Source: Streptomyces fulvorobeus (GTDB lineage: Bacteria > Actinomycetota > Actinomycetes > Streptomycetales > Streptomycetaceae). From it: a stretch of DNA of 64,000 bases. Shown here piece after piece: positions 1 to 9,417 of this stretch (within the stretch, counting starts at the first letter, position 1; every line of letters starts with the position of its first letter). Under the pieces are notes generated by a model, which searched no databases, was not told the DNA's origin, and saw only the letters and a program-made list of their open reading frames with translations. Position numbers and translations under genes: made by a program. The DNA is taken from assembly GCF_013167895.1 (NCBI RefSeq), contig NZ_BLWC01000001.1, positions 3,658,001 to 3,722,000 of the forward strand. The letters are read 5' to 3'.

Positions 1-358
1 GCGAGATGATCACGAGGAGGTCGCCCGAGGCCGCGGGGCTGGAGTCCAGCACCGCCCCGGCCAGCCCGTCCACCCGCTCCAGCGCGGAGCCCAGCGTGGC
101 CGGCATGACGTCCACACCCACCGTGCCGGGTACCGCGAGCAGGTTCATCAGAGCGAGGCCGCCCGCCCGGTACACCACGTCCTGCGCGGCGAGCGACGAG
201 TGTCCGGCACCGAACGCGAAGAGCCGGCCGCCCGAGGCGACGGTGTCGGCGATCGCGGCGCCGGCGGCGGCGATGCTCGCTGCCTCCTCGTCCCGCACGC
301 GCTCCAGCAGGCCGATCGCCGCGTCGAAGAACCGACCGGCCGGCGTGGTGTCGCTCAT
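1..358 (-). CDS. SIS-domain protein, UPF0309-like (C-terminus cut by window edge)
   Basis: The gene runs leftwards out of the window, so only about 119 N-terminal residues are visible. They read as the start of a SIS (sugar isomerase) fold: an N-terminal helix, then GRLFAFGAGHSSLAAQ around residues 45-60, the phosphosugar-binding loop with a GHS motif typical of UPF0309-type SIS proteins. The likely role is binding or isomerising a phosphosugar in the cytoplasm; the substrate cannot be told. The ATG at 358 is preceded by a GAAAGG ribosome site. It is divergent from the iron regulator at 556, with 197 bases between them that hold a GC-rich hairpin near 444-474. Confidence 0.75.
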   Translation of the reverse strand, partial: MSDTTPAGRFFDAAIGLLERVRDEEAASIAAAGAAIADTVASGGRLFAFGAGHSSLAAQDVVYRAGGLALMNLLAVPGTVGVDVMPATLGSALERVDGLAGAVLDSSPAASGDLLVIIS

Positions 359-555
359 CGAGGAGGGCCTTTCAGCGGGAGGGAGTGTCCGTGCCGCCGA
401 TCACGTTGCGGTCCGGACCAGTGGCCTGTCAATACCGTGAAGGGCCCCGCGCAGCACGCTGCTGCGCCGGGGCGGCACGGTTGTCGGCGGGATGCGTCAG
501 AATTGATGCAGGGCCATCGCACGACGACTTCATGTCACAGCATCGAGGGGCACGT

Positions 556-1248
556 ATGTCCGGACTGATCGATACCACGGAGATGTATCTCCGCACCATC
601 CTCGAGCTCGAAGAGGAAGGCGTGGTCCCCATGCGCGCCCGGATCGCCGAACGGCTGGACCAGAGCGGTCCGACGGTCAGCCAGACGGTGGCGCGCATGG
701 AGCGCGACGGGCTGGTCCAGGTGGCGGGAGACCGCCATCTGGAGCTGACCGAGGAGGGCCGCAGGCTCGCCACCCGCGTCATGCGCAAGCACCGGCTCGC
801 CGAGTGCCTCCTCGTCGACGTGATCGGCCTGGAGTGGGAGCAGGTCCACGCGGAGGCGTGCCGCTGGGAGCACGTGATGAGCGAGGCGGTGGAGCGCCGG
901 GTGCTCGAGCTGCTGCGGCATCCGACCGAGTCTCCGTACGGCAATCCGATCCCGGGGCTGGAGGAGCTCGGCGAGGCGGCCGAGGCCGATCCGTTCCTGA
1001 ACGAGGGCATGGTGAGCCTGGCCGAGCTGGACCCGGGCGTCGAGGGCAAGACGGTGGTGGTGCGCCGGATCGGTGAACCGATCCAGACGGACGCCCAGTT
1101 GATGTACTCGCTGCGGCGGGCGGGAGTGCAGCCCGGCTCGGTGGTCAGCGTGACGGCGTCGCCCGGCGGTGTGCTGGTGGGCTCCAGCGGTGAGGCGGCC
1201 GAGCTGGACGACGAGGTCGCTTCCCACGTCTTCGTCGCCAAGCGCTGA
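556..1248 (+). CDS. DtxR/IdeR-family iron-dependent repressor
   Basis: This 230-residue protein is full length for the DtxR/IdeR family. An N-terminal winged helix (about 1-70) is followed by the dimerisation and metal domain and a C-terminal SH3-like domain (from about 155). Metal ligands known from DtxR are all present: Met10, Cys102, Glu105 and His106 for the primary site, His79, Glu83 and His98 for the ancillary site, and Glu174/Gln177 in RIGEPIQ from the SH3-like domain. It should bind Fe(II) and repress siderophore and iron-uptake genes. The ATG at 556 was chosen because GAGGGG lies seven bases upstream and because the family begins with a similar sequence. It matches the S. coelicolor DmdR1 type, by recall. 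No clear iron box was seen in front of it. Confidence 0.93.
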   Translation: MSGLIDTTEMYLRTILELEEEGVVPMRARIAERLDQSGPTVSQTVARMERDGLVQVAGDRHLELTEEGRRLATRVMRKHRLAECLLVDVIGLEWEQVHAEACRWEHVMSEAVERRVLELLRHPTESPYGNPIPGLEELGEAAEADPFLNEGMVSLAELDPGVEGKTVVVRRIGEPIQTDAQLMYSLRRAGVQPGSVVSVTASPGGVLVGSSGEAAELDDEVASHVFVAKR

Positions 1249-1907
1249 GCGGAGGACGGTCCGGCAGGAGGAGGGGGCGTACGGCGCCCCGGAGCGGTGG
1301 CGTGGCGGTACGGCGATGGTCTGCCGGAGGGTCGGTGACCGGACCGTAACGCCCGCTTTCTGTTTTCCGTCCGGAACCGCAGCGTCCGGACGGATCGCGT
1401 GCCAGGCTGTGGCCAGCCATATGACCTGAGGGTGTCGCCCGGACCGGATCGATCCGGGCGCGCGGTCGGGGAGGGAGCAGGCAATGCGCCCGTCGTACCG
1501 GCATGTGCACCGGAAGGTGACTGCCACGCTCATGGCCGCCCGCGTTCTCGTACGAGCGGCACGCACCGAGAAGACCCGCGCGCACCTGGCCTGCGGTGCC
1601 GGTGCCGTAGGAGCTGCTCCGGAACAGAGGCGGGCCCCGGCACGTGTCGGCGCCGGAGCCCGTCCTCCCCTTCGCCGACCTGGAGCCCCGAGCTCTTCAG
1701 GTCGGACCCGGCGGACCGTTTTCCCCGAGCGGCCCGCCTCCTGGAGGAGATCTCCCCAAGGCGGTCGGCGCCAATCCTTGAGAGGGGTCACTCGAACGAG
1801 GGGTGTTCTCTGCCGAGACCCGGTTTTCGAATAACAGTTCGATAGTCTGGCGTGACGCGACCACGCGGTGAGCGGACGGGATCGGACGACAAGGGGGTGC
1901 CAGGGCT
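1249..1907. other. 659-base region without a confident gene
   Basis: One short plus-strand frame, 1484-1834 (116 codons), has a good GGGAGGGAGC ribosome site and keeps high GC at codon position three for about 40 codons. After that the composition becomes Arg/Pro/Ala-rich and third-position bias falls away. It matches no family I know. It may be a small or decayed gene, or chance. Just before the hydrolase, TTCGAATAACAGTTCGATAG (about 1828-1847) is an AT-rich patch with a direct TTCGA repeat and may carry that gene's promoter. Confidence 0.3.
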
Positions 1908-2810
1908 ATGGCGCGGCGTATCGATGTGACGGGACACGACGGTGTACGCCTCGCGGCGTGGGAGTTCGCCGATCCGGTCCCGACGCCGAGGGCGAGCGAG
2001 ACGGCGGCGCGCGCGCCCGGCATCCTCATGCTCCACGGGCTGATGGGCCGGGCCGCCCACTGGACCTCCACGGCCCGCCGGCTGGCCGGGCGCCACCGGG
2101 TGTACGGCCTCGACCAGCGCGGGCACGGCCGCAGCGAGAAGCCGGCCGACGGCCCGTACACCCGGGACGCCTACGTCGCGGACGCCGAGGCCGCCGTCGA
2201 ACAGCTCGGACTCGCCCCCGTCACCCTCGTCGGACACGCGATGGGCGCCCTCACCGCCTGGCAGCTCGCCGCGAAGCGCCCCGACCTCGTCCGCGCCCTC
2301 GTCATCTGCGACATGCGGGCCTCCGCACTCGGGGCGGCCTCCCAGCGGGAGTGGGCGGACTGGTTCGACGCCTGGCCCGTCCCCTTCGCGACCCTCGCCG
2401 ACGTACGCAAGTGGTTCGGCGAGGACGACCCCTGGCTGGAGCGGCCCGCCCCCGCCCGCGGCGAGTTCTTCGCCGAGGTGATGGCGGAGGGGGCCGACGG
2501 CTGGGAGCCCGTCTTCTCCCGCGACCGGATGCTGGAGTCCCGGGCCGCTTGGGTCTGCGAGGCGCACTGGGACGAGCTTGCCCAGGTCCGCTGCCCCGCC
2601 CTGGTCCTGCGCGGGATCGAAGGCGAGCTGGGAAGGGCGGAGGCCCAGGAGATGGTCCGCGTCCTGCCGCACGGGCAGTACGCGGAGGTCGCGGACGCCG
2701 GTCATCTCCTCCACTACGACCGGCCGGAGGGCTGGCGGGCCGCCGTGGAACCCTTCCTGGAACAGCTCGCCGAGGACACCCGCGACCACCGCGCACCGGT
2801 CCTGCCGTGA
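1908..2810 (+). CDS. alpha/beta-hydrolase-fold protein with nucleophile Ser replaced by Ala
   Basis: The protein has 300 residues with a standard alpha/beta hydrolase layout: oxyanion-hole LHGLMG (42-47), nucleophile elbow at 109-113, acidic loop GIEGELG (236-242) and His266 in DAGHLLHY. The elbow reads GHAMG instead of GHSMG because codon 2238-2240 is GCG rather than TCG, so the catalytic serine is missing and hydrolysis is not expected as written. The overall sequence looks otherwise intact, like an epoxide hydrolase/esterase relative found beside the iron regulator in other streptomycetes. The ATG at 1908 follows AAGGGGG at a workable distance. It converges with the ABC permease gene, only 20 bases away. 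Confidence 0.88.
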   Translation: MARRIDVTGHDGVRLAAWEFADPVPTPRASETAARAPGILMLHGLMGRAAHWTSTARRLAGRHRVYGLDQRGHGRSEKPADGPYTRDAYVADAEAAVEQLGLAPVTLVGHAMGALTAWQLAAKRPDLVRALVICDMRASALGAASQREWADWFDAWPVPFATLADVRKWFGEDDPWLERPAPARGEFFAEVMAEGADGWEPVFSRDRMLESRAAWVCEAHWDELAQVRCPALVLRGIEGELGRAEAQEMVRVLPHGQYAEVADAGHLLHYDRPEGWRAAVEPFLEQLAEDTRDHRAPVLP

Positions 2811-2830
2811 CCCCGGTCCGCCGGTAGCGG

Positions 2831-4474
2831 TCAGCCCTTGCTGACCGCCGTCAGGATCTCCGGGAGCCGGCGGGCCGTGCGGGGGGCCGCCAGCCGCACC
2901 CCCGCCCACGCGATGAGCGCGCCGTACACGGCCCCCGCCGGCAGCAGCAGCCACAACCAGCCCCGCATGTCGCTGACATGGAGGGTGATCGTGAGGGCGA
3001 TCACCGGCGCGCAGAGCAGCGTGCCCGAGACCATCCCGCCGAGGATCGAGATCCACGCCAGGCCGGCCTGCCCCGGCGCCACGTTCTTGAACGCCCCCTC
3101 CTGCGGGATCGAGTACGGGTACAGCGCGGAGGCCAGCGCCCCGGTCGCCAGCATCGCGCCCAGGACGGCGAAGGAGAGCCCCATGGCCTCCGGCAGCGCT
3201 TCCCAGTCCCCGAGCACCGCGGCCGTCAGCACGGTCACCAGGACCGTGTAGGGCAGCGTGATCAGCAGCAGTGCCAGGGCCCGGGCGCGGAGTTCCACGT
3301 AGGCGTCCCGGGTCGAGGAGATCGTCAGGGAGACCATCCAGAAGGCGGAGGTGTCCTGGCCGAACTGGTTGTACATCTGGATGCCGAGCATCCCGGCCGC
3401 GAAGCACGCGAGGTAGACCGAGCCGGTGCCCTGGAGGGCGTTGAGCATCGGCACGATCAGCCCGATGGCCAGTGCCGCCACCCAGGTCGCCTTCGTCTTC
3501 GGGTCCCGCACCACGTACCGCAGGCTGCGCTCCATCACTGTCCCCGTGCGCCCTTCGGGCAGCAGCGCGAAGAGCCCGGAGCGCCCTGTTCCTGACGTGC
3601 CGCGGCTCGGCTCGGCCGTCGCGAGCGTGGAACCGTCCGGCGCCGTCATCAACTTCGTGAGGCTGCGCTCCCACAGCCACACCAGGGCGCCCAGTGCCAG
3701 CACCGAGATCAGCAGTTGCAGGGCGGCCCTTCCGTACGCCCCCTCCGACACGGAACCCACCGCGCCGATCGCCGAGGCGGGCGGCAGCCAGCCCACGACG
3801 TCCGCGGCCGGTTCCAGGGAGGCGAGACCACCGGCCCGGCCGAGCCGCTGTATGCCGAAGTTGACGAACTGGATGCCCACCGCGATCACCAGCCCGCTGA
3901 GGACCGCCAGATCGCGGCCCTTGCGGGAGGTCAGCAGCCGGACATTGGCGGTGGCGACGGATCGCGCCAGCGCGACACAGACCAGCAGGGTCAGCGGGAC
4001 GGCCACCACCCCGGTCGCGGCGGCCGCCGCCCCGTGCGCCACGGCGGCGACCGAGCCGAGGGCGAGGCACAGGGTGAACAGCGGCCCGATGCCGACCAGC
4101 GAGGCCGCCAGCAGGGCGCCGATCAGCGGGCGGGGCCGCAGCGGCAGCATCACCAGGCGGCTCGGGTCGAGGGTCTCGTCACCGCTCGGGAAGAACAGCG
4201 GCATCACGGCCCAGCCGAGCGCCACCAACCCGGTCAGCAGCACCACCACCGTTGTCGAGTGGGTGTTGCCCCGAAGGGCGATCAGTCCGACCACCTGGCC
4301 CACCGCCAGCAGCAGCGCGAACACCATGGACGAGATGTACGCGGCCTTCCGGCCGGACGACCGGCGCAGTCCGTTGCGCAGGAGCGTCAGCTTGAGCCGT
4401 ACGAAGACGGAGACGATCCCCTCGCGACGGCCGGCCGGAGCCACGGTCCCCGCAGGGGCGTCGAGGACGGTCAT
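2831..4474 (-). CDS. ABC exporter permease subunit
   Basis: This 547-residue integral membrane protein has roughly twelve hydrophobic segments arranged in two halves. A soluble linker (about 290-340) separates them. It lacks an ATP-binding domain. Its start codon overlaps the stop of the ATPase gene (ATGA at 4471-4474), so the two are translationally coupled and very likely form one transporter in the plasma membrane. The fold resembles large actinobacterial exporter permeases of unknown cargo; the substrate cannot be inferred. The stop lies 20 bases from the end of the convergent hydrolase. Confidence 0.85.
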   Translation of the reverse strand: MTVLDAPAGTVAPAGRREGIVSVFVRLKLTLLRNGLRRSSGRKAAYISSMVFALLLAVGQVVGLIALRGNTHSTTVVVLLTGLVALGWAVMPLFFPSGDETLDPSRLVMLPLRPRPLIGALLAASLVGIGPLFTLCLALGSVAAVAHGAAAAATGVVAVPLTLLVCVALARSVATANVRLLTSRKGRDLAVLSGLVIAVGIQFVNFGIQRLGRAGGLASLEPAADVVGWLPPASAIGAVGSVSEGAYGRAALQLLISVLALGALVWLWERSLTKLMTAPDGSTLATAEPSRGTSGTGRSGLFALLPEGRTGTVMERSLRYVVRDPKTKATWVAALAIGLIVPMLNALQGTGSVYLACFAAGMLGIQMYNQFGQDTSAFWMVSLTISSTRDAYVELRARALALLLITLPYTVLVTVLTAAVLGDWEALPEAMGLSFAVLGAMLATGALASALYPYSIPQEGAFKNVAPGQAGLAWISILGGMVSGTLLCAPVIALTITLHVSDMRGWLWLLLPAGAVYGALIAWAGVRLAAPRTARRLPEILTAVSKG

Positions 4475-5319
4475 CGGGTGCCGCCCAGCCAGTCCAGGGA
4501 GTCCCCGGAGTCGTGGCGGCCCGCGCCGACGAGGTCGAGGAAGGCGCTCTGGAGGGAGGGCGCTTCGCCCCGTACCTCGGCGAGCGTGCCCTGTGCCCGG
4601 ATGCGGCCCCCCACCATGACGGCCACCCAGTCGCACAGCGACTCGACCAGTTCCATCACATGGCTGGAGAAGACGACGGTCGCGCCGGAGCGCGTGTACC
4701 GCTCCAGTACGCCGCGGATCGTCTGGGCGGACACCGGGTCGACGCCCTCGAACGGTTCGTCCAGGAAGAGCACTTCCGGGTTGTGCAGCAGCGCGGCCGC
4801 CAGCCCGATCTTCTTTCGCATGCCGGTCGAGTAGTCCACGACCAGTTTGTGCTGGGCGCCCGCCAGGTCCAGTACGTCGAGCAGCTGGGTGGCGCGCTTG
4901 TCGACCTCCGCCCCCGGCAGCCCCCGCAAGCGCCCGGTGTACGCGAGGAGTTCACGTCCCGAGAGCCGCTCGAAGAGGCGCAGCCCCTCCGGGAGCACGC
5001 CGATCCGGGACTTCACCTGGACCGGGTCCAGCCACACGTCGTGGCCGCCGACCTCGATCTTCCCCATGTCGGGCCTGAGCAGTCCGGTCACCATCGAGAG
5101 CGTGGTGGTCTTTCCGGCGCCGTTGGGTCCCACGAGTCCGATGAACCTGCCCGCGGGCAGCTCCAGGTCGATTCCCGCGACCGCGGTCTGTTCCCCGAAC
5201 CGCTTCCACAGGCCCTGGACGCGGACAGCGGGCGGCGCTGTCCGCGCGCCGCCCGCTCCGGCTGTCGTCTCGGTCGTGGTGGTCGTACGCTCCGCCGCTG
5301 CTTCTGCCCGGTCAGGCAT
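4471..5319 (-). CDS. ABC transporter ATP-binding protein
   Basis: The 282-residue ATPase powers the permease encoded directly downstream. After a Thr/Ala-rich N-terminal tail (1-35), Walker A is GPNGAGKTT, the signature is the variant YSTGMRKK, Walker B is VLFLDEP followed by FEGVDP, and the H-loop is SSH. This is the single-domain CcmA/DrrA-like exporter pattern. The ATG at 5319 has a GAAAGG ribosome site. It heads a two-gene operon. Confidence 0.92.
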   Translation of the reverse strand: MPDRAEAAAERTTTTTETTAGAGGARTAPPAVRVQGLWKRFGEQTAVAGIDLELPAGRFIGLVGPNGAGKTTTLSMVTGLLRPDMGKIEVGGHDVWLDPVQVKSRIGVLPEGLRLFERLSGRELLAYTGRLRGLPGAEVDKRATQLLDVLDLAGAQHKLVVDYSTGMRKKIGLAAALLHNPEVLFLDEPFEGVDPVSAQTIRGVLERYTRSGATVVFSSHVMELVESLCDWVAVMVGGRIRAQGTLAEVRGEAPSLQSAFLDLVGAGRHDSGDSLDWLGGTR

Positions 5320-5357
5320 GGCACTGCCTTTCGATATCCCCGATGGTGGGGACCACC

Positions 5358-6035
5358 CTACGAAAGGCGCGCCCTGGCGTCGGCGGCCTCGCGCGCGCAG
5401 GCGTAGGCGAGCGGGCTGATCAGCTCCTCCGCGTCCGGCAGCCACCGGTTGGCCGGGGTGGGGCGCCGGGCCCACTGGACCGCTCCCCGTCCGCCCACGC
5501 GGGTCGGCGGACCGGCCACGTAATGGCCGTCGCCGCGGCTCACGAGGCCGATGGCGTCGGCGTTCCACCCCAGGTGCCGTACCAGGCCGGGGGTCTTCGC
5601 GGCGGCTCCTGGCAGGACGAAGAACAGCATCCGGCGGTCGGGGGTGGAGGTGACGGGGCCGAGGGGCAGCGCCATCCGTTCCATCCGGGCCAGGGCCAGG
5701 CAGCCGGCGGACTCCGGCACGTCGATCGCGTCGAAGGTCCGCCCGGTCGGCAGGAGGATCGACGACGTCGGCTGCCTGGACCACAGCCGGCGGGCCGCCG
5801 CCGCGCTGCCCGTCGCCTGGCCCGCCCAGTCCGCCCGCAGGGGATGGGCTCCGGGCGCCGCGCAGCCGGGGTCCCCGCACGAGCAGCGTTCGCCCCCCTC
5901 GACGGCTTCCAGCCAGGTGCCCGGGAACACGTCCCAGTGCCGCTCCTCCGTGTACCGCACCGCGGCGTCGAGCAGCTGTTCACCTCGCTGTTGGGGGATC
6001 TTCGCGGTTTCCATGACTCCGATGGGCTCTTCCAC
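5358..6035 (-). CDS. small bifunctional primase/polymerase N-terminal-like protein
   Basis: About 225 residues match only the N-terminal Prim-Pol domain that usually begins plasmid and phage replication proteins; no helicase part follows. A Cys-rich stretch, CSCGDPGCAAPGAHP, and the following RADW belong to the family. The catalytic strand, expected to carry Asp-x-Asp, reads FDAIDVPESAG, so the second acidic residue is a proline. Polymerase activity is therefore doubtful, and the protein may instead bind DNA or nucleotides. A GTG at 6035 with GGGAG upstream was preferred; a GTG at 6059 and an ATG at 6014 are in frame. It is divergent from the regulator at 6307. Confidence 0.75.
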   Translation of the reverse strand: MEEPIGVMETAKIPQQRGEQLLDAAVRYTEERHWDVFPGTWLEAVEGGERCSCGDPGCAAPGAHPLRADWAGQATGSAAAARRLWSRQPTSSILLPTGRTFDAIDVPESAGCLALARMERMALPLGPVTSTPDRRMLFFVLPGAAAKTPGLVRHLGWNADAIGLVSRGDGHYVAGPPTRVGGRGAVQWARRPTPANRWLPDAEELISPLAYACAREAADARARLS

Positions 6036-6224
6036 GGACAGCTCAACTCCCGCCGTCACCTGGGGTTACGGGCGGGGCGGACCCGGACACGGTGCACCGG
6101 TCCCGCATACGGGGCGCATCGAGGCACGAGTGGGGGCGCGCGTGCGGCGGCGCACCGATGTGGGGGTAGCCACGTACAGGACTGTGTGCTGACCCGTGCC
6201 GGAGATTCAGCGACAGCTCGTATC

Positions 6225-6262
6225 GAATGCCGATGAATATGCGCATTTCTTGTATATGTGCC
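6225..6262 (+). promoter_or_regulatory. AT-rich promoter-like patch before the TPR regulator
   Basis: Between two divergent genes lies an unusually AT-rich stretch for this genome. It contains the palindrome ATATGCGCAT and an extended -10-like TTGTATATG (about 6248-6257), roughly 50 bases before the ATG at 6307. A promoter, possibly autoregulated through the palindrome, is inferred from composition only. Confidence 0.35.
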
Positions 6263-6306
6263 GGGCAGTGATGCCTCCACCGATCACTGCGGTCCCAGGG
6301 GGAAAC

Positions 6307-7688
6307 ATGGCAGCCAGACCTCTCGTCACCCGCCAGCCGAACGAGCGGCTCCAGACGCTCATCCAGGAAGCCGCCTGCTCCAACGCGGGCCTCGCCCGCC
6401 GCGTCAACATGGTCGGGGCCGAGCGCGGGTTCGACCTCCGTTACGACAAGACGTCCGTCGCCCGGTGGCTGCGAGGGCAGCAACCGCGGGGCAGGGCACC
6501 GGGAATCATCGCCGAGGCGCTCGGCCGCAAGCTCGGCCGTACGGTCACGATCGACGAGATCGGCATGGCCAACGGCAAGAACCTCGCCTCGGGCGTGGGC
6601 CTCCAGTTCGCCCCGACAGTGACCGGCGCGATCGAGCAGGTCTGCGAGCTGTGGCGCAGCGACGTGGGACGGCGCGATCTGCTCGCCGGATCGGCGGTGG
6701 CCGCCTCCGCCCTCGTGGAACCCAGCCGCGACTGGCTGATCACCGGAGCGGACCCGCAGGTCGCCCGGACCGCGGGCGCCCGCGTCGGCATGCCCGACGT
6801 GGAGGCGGTGCGGGCGATGACGGCCGCGCTCGTCGACCTGGACCACCGGTTCGGCAGCGGACACGTGCGGCCGGTCCTGGTGCACTACCTCAACAGCGTG
6901 GTGTCCGGGCTGCTTTCGGGCGCGTACCGCGAGGCGGTCGGCCGGGAGCTGTTCGGCGCGGTGGCACGGCTCACCGAACTCGCCGGGTACATGGCGGTGG
7001 ACACCGGTCAGCCGGGGCTCGCCCAGCGGTACTACATCCAGGCGCTGCGGCTGGCCCAGGCGGCGGGCGACCGGGCGTACGGCGGTTACGTGCTGGCCGC
7101 GTCGATGAGCCACCTCGCCGCGCAGCTCGGCAATCCCCGGGAGATCGCGCAGCTGGCACGGGCCGCGCAGGAGGGCGCGCGGGCCGGGTGACGCCGCGCG
7201 CCGAGGCGATGTTCCACGCCGCCGAGGCGCGCGGGCACGCGCTGCTCGGTGACGCCCGCACCTGCCAGGCGGCGGCGGGCCGCGCGCTGACGGCGCTGGA
7301 GCGGGCGGAGTCCGGCACCGACGACGACCCGCCGTGGATCGCCCACTTCGACGCGGGCTACCTCGCGGACGAACTGGCGCACTGCCACCGCGATCTGGGG
7401 CAGGGCGAGGCCGCCGCCCGGCGGGCGACGGAGGCGCTGGCCGCCCTGCCGGAGTCCAAGGTGCGGCGCAGGGGCATCGGGCTGGTGCTGCTGGCGACCG
7501 CGCAGGTGCAGATGAGGCAGGTGGAGCAGGCGTGCGACACGGGAAGCCGGGCGGCGGAGCTGCTGACGACGGTGCGTTCCAGCAGGGGCGCGGAGTACCT
7601 CGATGATCTGCAGCAGCGGCTCGTGCCGTACGGGGACGAGCCCGCGGTCCGTGAGTTCGGCGCCCGGCTGGAGTTGCAGGCGGCCTGA
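6307..7688 (+). CDS. TPR-type transcriptional regulator (frameshifted)
   Basis: A helix-turn-helix-like N-terminus (about 10-75, ending in SVARWLRGQQP) is followed by a helical, TPR-like region. The first frame stops at 7189. The family continuation, VTPRAEAMFHAAEARGHALL and on, resumes one frame away and ends at 7688. The combined length is one base short of 461 codons, so a single lost base in the GC run around 7171-7190 explains it. In other streptomycetes such proteins are single chains of about 460 residues. The ATG follows AGGGGGA. The likely role is a cytoplasmic DNA-binding regulator; no target is evident. Confidence 0.78.
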
Positions 7689-7766
7689 GCCCGGCGCTTG
7701 GCGGAGTACGGCAATCACCCGATAGCGTGAGCCGACGATTCCGTAGGTTGACACGTAGGAGTCCCG

Positions 7767-9340
7767 GTGACGCAGAGCGGACAGGGTGACGAACAGCGGT
7801 CCCCCGCTGAACGGCCCGCGCACGAAGGTGTCGTGCTGCCCGCGGAGGGCGGTGTCCGCTGGACGGTGGGCCCGCCCGCGGCCGGACCGGCCGACAGGGC
7901 CGTCCCGGCGGGAGGGCAGCCCTGGGGATCGCCCTGGGGGCCCCAGGGCGGTCAGCCGGAGCTCCCTGACGCCCAGACCCCCGGCCAACTCCCCCGGCCC
8001 GGCAGGACGGGCACCAGCCGCCCGCGCAGCCGTACGGGGGCGGGCAGCCGGACCCGTACGGGAACGCGCCGTCACCGCCTCAGCCGGGCGGGTATCCCGC
8101 CCAGCCGGGGCCGTACCAGCAGCATGACCCGTACCGGCAGGACCCGTACCAGCAGGACCCCTACCGGCAGCAGGACCCGTACGCACCCCAGCAGGGCTCC
8201 TACCAGGACCAGCCGCAGCAGCCCGGCGGCTACCCGGGCGGGCCGCACGCCCCGGGGCCCGCGCAGCCACCGCCGTACGCTCAGCCGCTGCCGCCGGAGG
8301 CCGGGCAGGGCAGCGGGCCGGGGGCCGGCGGGGACGCGGACGCCACGCAGTTCATCGCGCCCGTGCCCGCGGGCACGGGTCCTGGGGGGCTGCCGCCCGA
8401 GCGCCCCGCGGCGCCCGCGCGGTTCCCCGGGCAGACACCGCCGGGCGAGGCCGACGCGACCCAGCTCATACCGCCGGTGCCCGGTGGCGCCCCGTACGGC
8501 ATCAGACCGGGAACCCCCGGTGAACGCCCGCCGCCCGCCGAGTTCGACAACCTGTTCCGCAGCGAGGAGCCCGCGGGTGCGACGCAGCAGATGCCGCACT
8601 TCGACCCCTCGCAGCAACAGCCCCAGCAGCCCCACCGCCAACAGCGGCCGCCTGGCCCGTACCAGCAGCACCCCCAGCCCGGGCCTGAGCCGCAGCCCGA
8701 GCCGCGGCGCAAGCGGTCCGCGCACGTTCCGCTGATCGCCGGGGTCGTGGTGGGCTGCGCCGTCATCGGCCTCGGGGCGGGCGCCCTGATGTCCTCCGGC
8801 GACGAGGGGCCGGAGGACAGGAAGCCGGTGGCCTCGCAGAGTTCGGCCGCCGAGCAGCCGGGCGAGCAGCCGCCCGCGGACCCCGCCGAGCCGCAGGCGA
8901 AGGCACTTGACGAGCTGCTCGCCGACAGCAACGACAGCCGGTCGGCCGTGATCAGCGCGGTCGAGAAGATCAAGTCGTGCCAGGCCCTGGACCAGGCCGC
9001 GAGCGATCTGAAGGGTGCGGCCCAGCAGCGCCGCGACCTGGTGACCCGGCTCAAGGACGTCGCCATCGACAAGCTGCCGCGCCACACCGAGCTCTCGGCG
9101 TCGCTGACGAAGGCGTGGCGGGCGTCCGCCTCGGCCGACGACCACTACGCCGCCTGGGCGGTGCAGGCGAAGAACGACAAGAAGGTCTGCAAGGGCGGCA
9201 CCGCGAAGTCGACCGACGAGACGGTGCGGGCCACCGTGCGCAGCGGCGAGGCCACCACGGCCAAGCGGGAGGCGTCCGGTCTGTGGAACTCCATCGCGAC
9301 GGAGTACGGGCTGACGCAGCGCAGCCCGCAGGAGCTCTGA
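7767..9340 (+). CDS. Pro/Gln-rich single-pass membrane protein (frameshifted)
   Basis: The GTG start at 7767 follows TAGGAG. The first 75 codons read in one frame. A missing C in the run at 7991-7995 shifts the reading, and the protein continues in the other frame as a long disordered tract of repeated DPYRQ/DPYQQ and PGGYP units. One transmembrane segment follows (about VPLIAGVVVGCAVIGLGAGAL), then a roughly 180-residue exterior domain. The total is about 524 residues. The repeat-rich cytoplasmic half and extracellular half suggest an envelope or scaffold protein; no enzymatic domain is recognised. The gene ends at a strong bidirectional terminator. Confidence 0.72.
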
Positions 9341-9352
9341 CGCCGTGACGCG

Positions 9353-9400
9353 AGGGCCCGGCCCCGGACGAGTCCATGGACGAGTCCGGGGCCGGGCCCT
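9353..9400. terminator. Bidirectional terminator hairpin
   Basis: A perfect 17-base inverted repeat (arms 9353-9369 and 9384-9400, beginning AGGGCCCGGCCCCGGAC) with a 14-base loop lies between two convergent genes, 12 bases after the first stop and 17 before the other. It should end transcription from both sides. There is no T-run, as usual in streptomycetes. Confidence 0.85.
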
Positions 9401-9417
9401 CTGTCCCGCCGCCGGGA

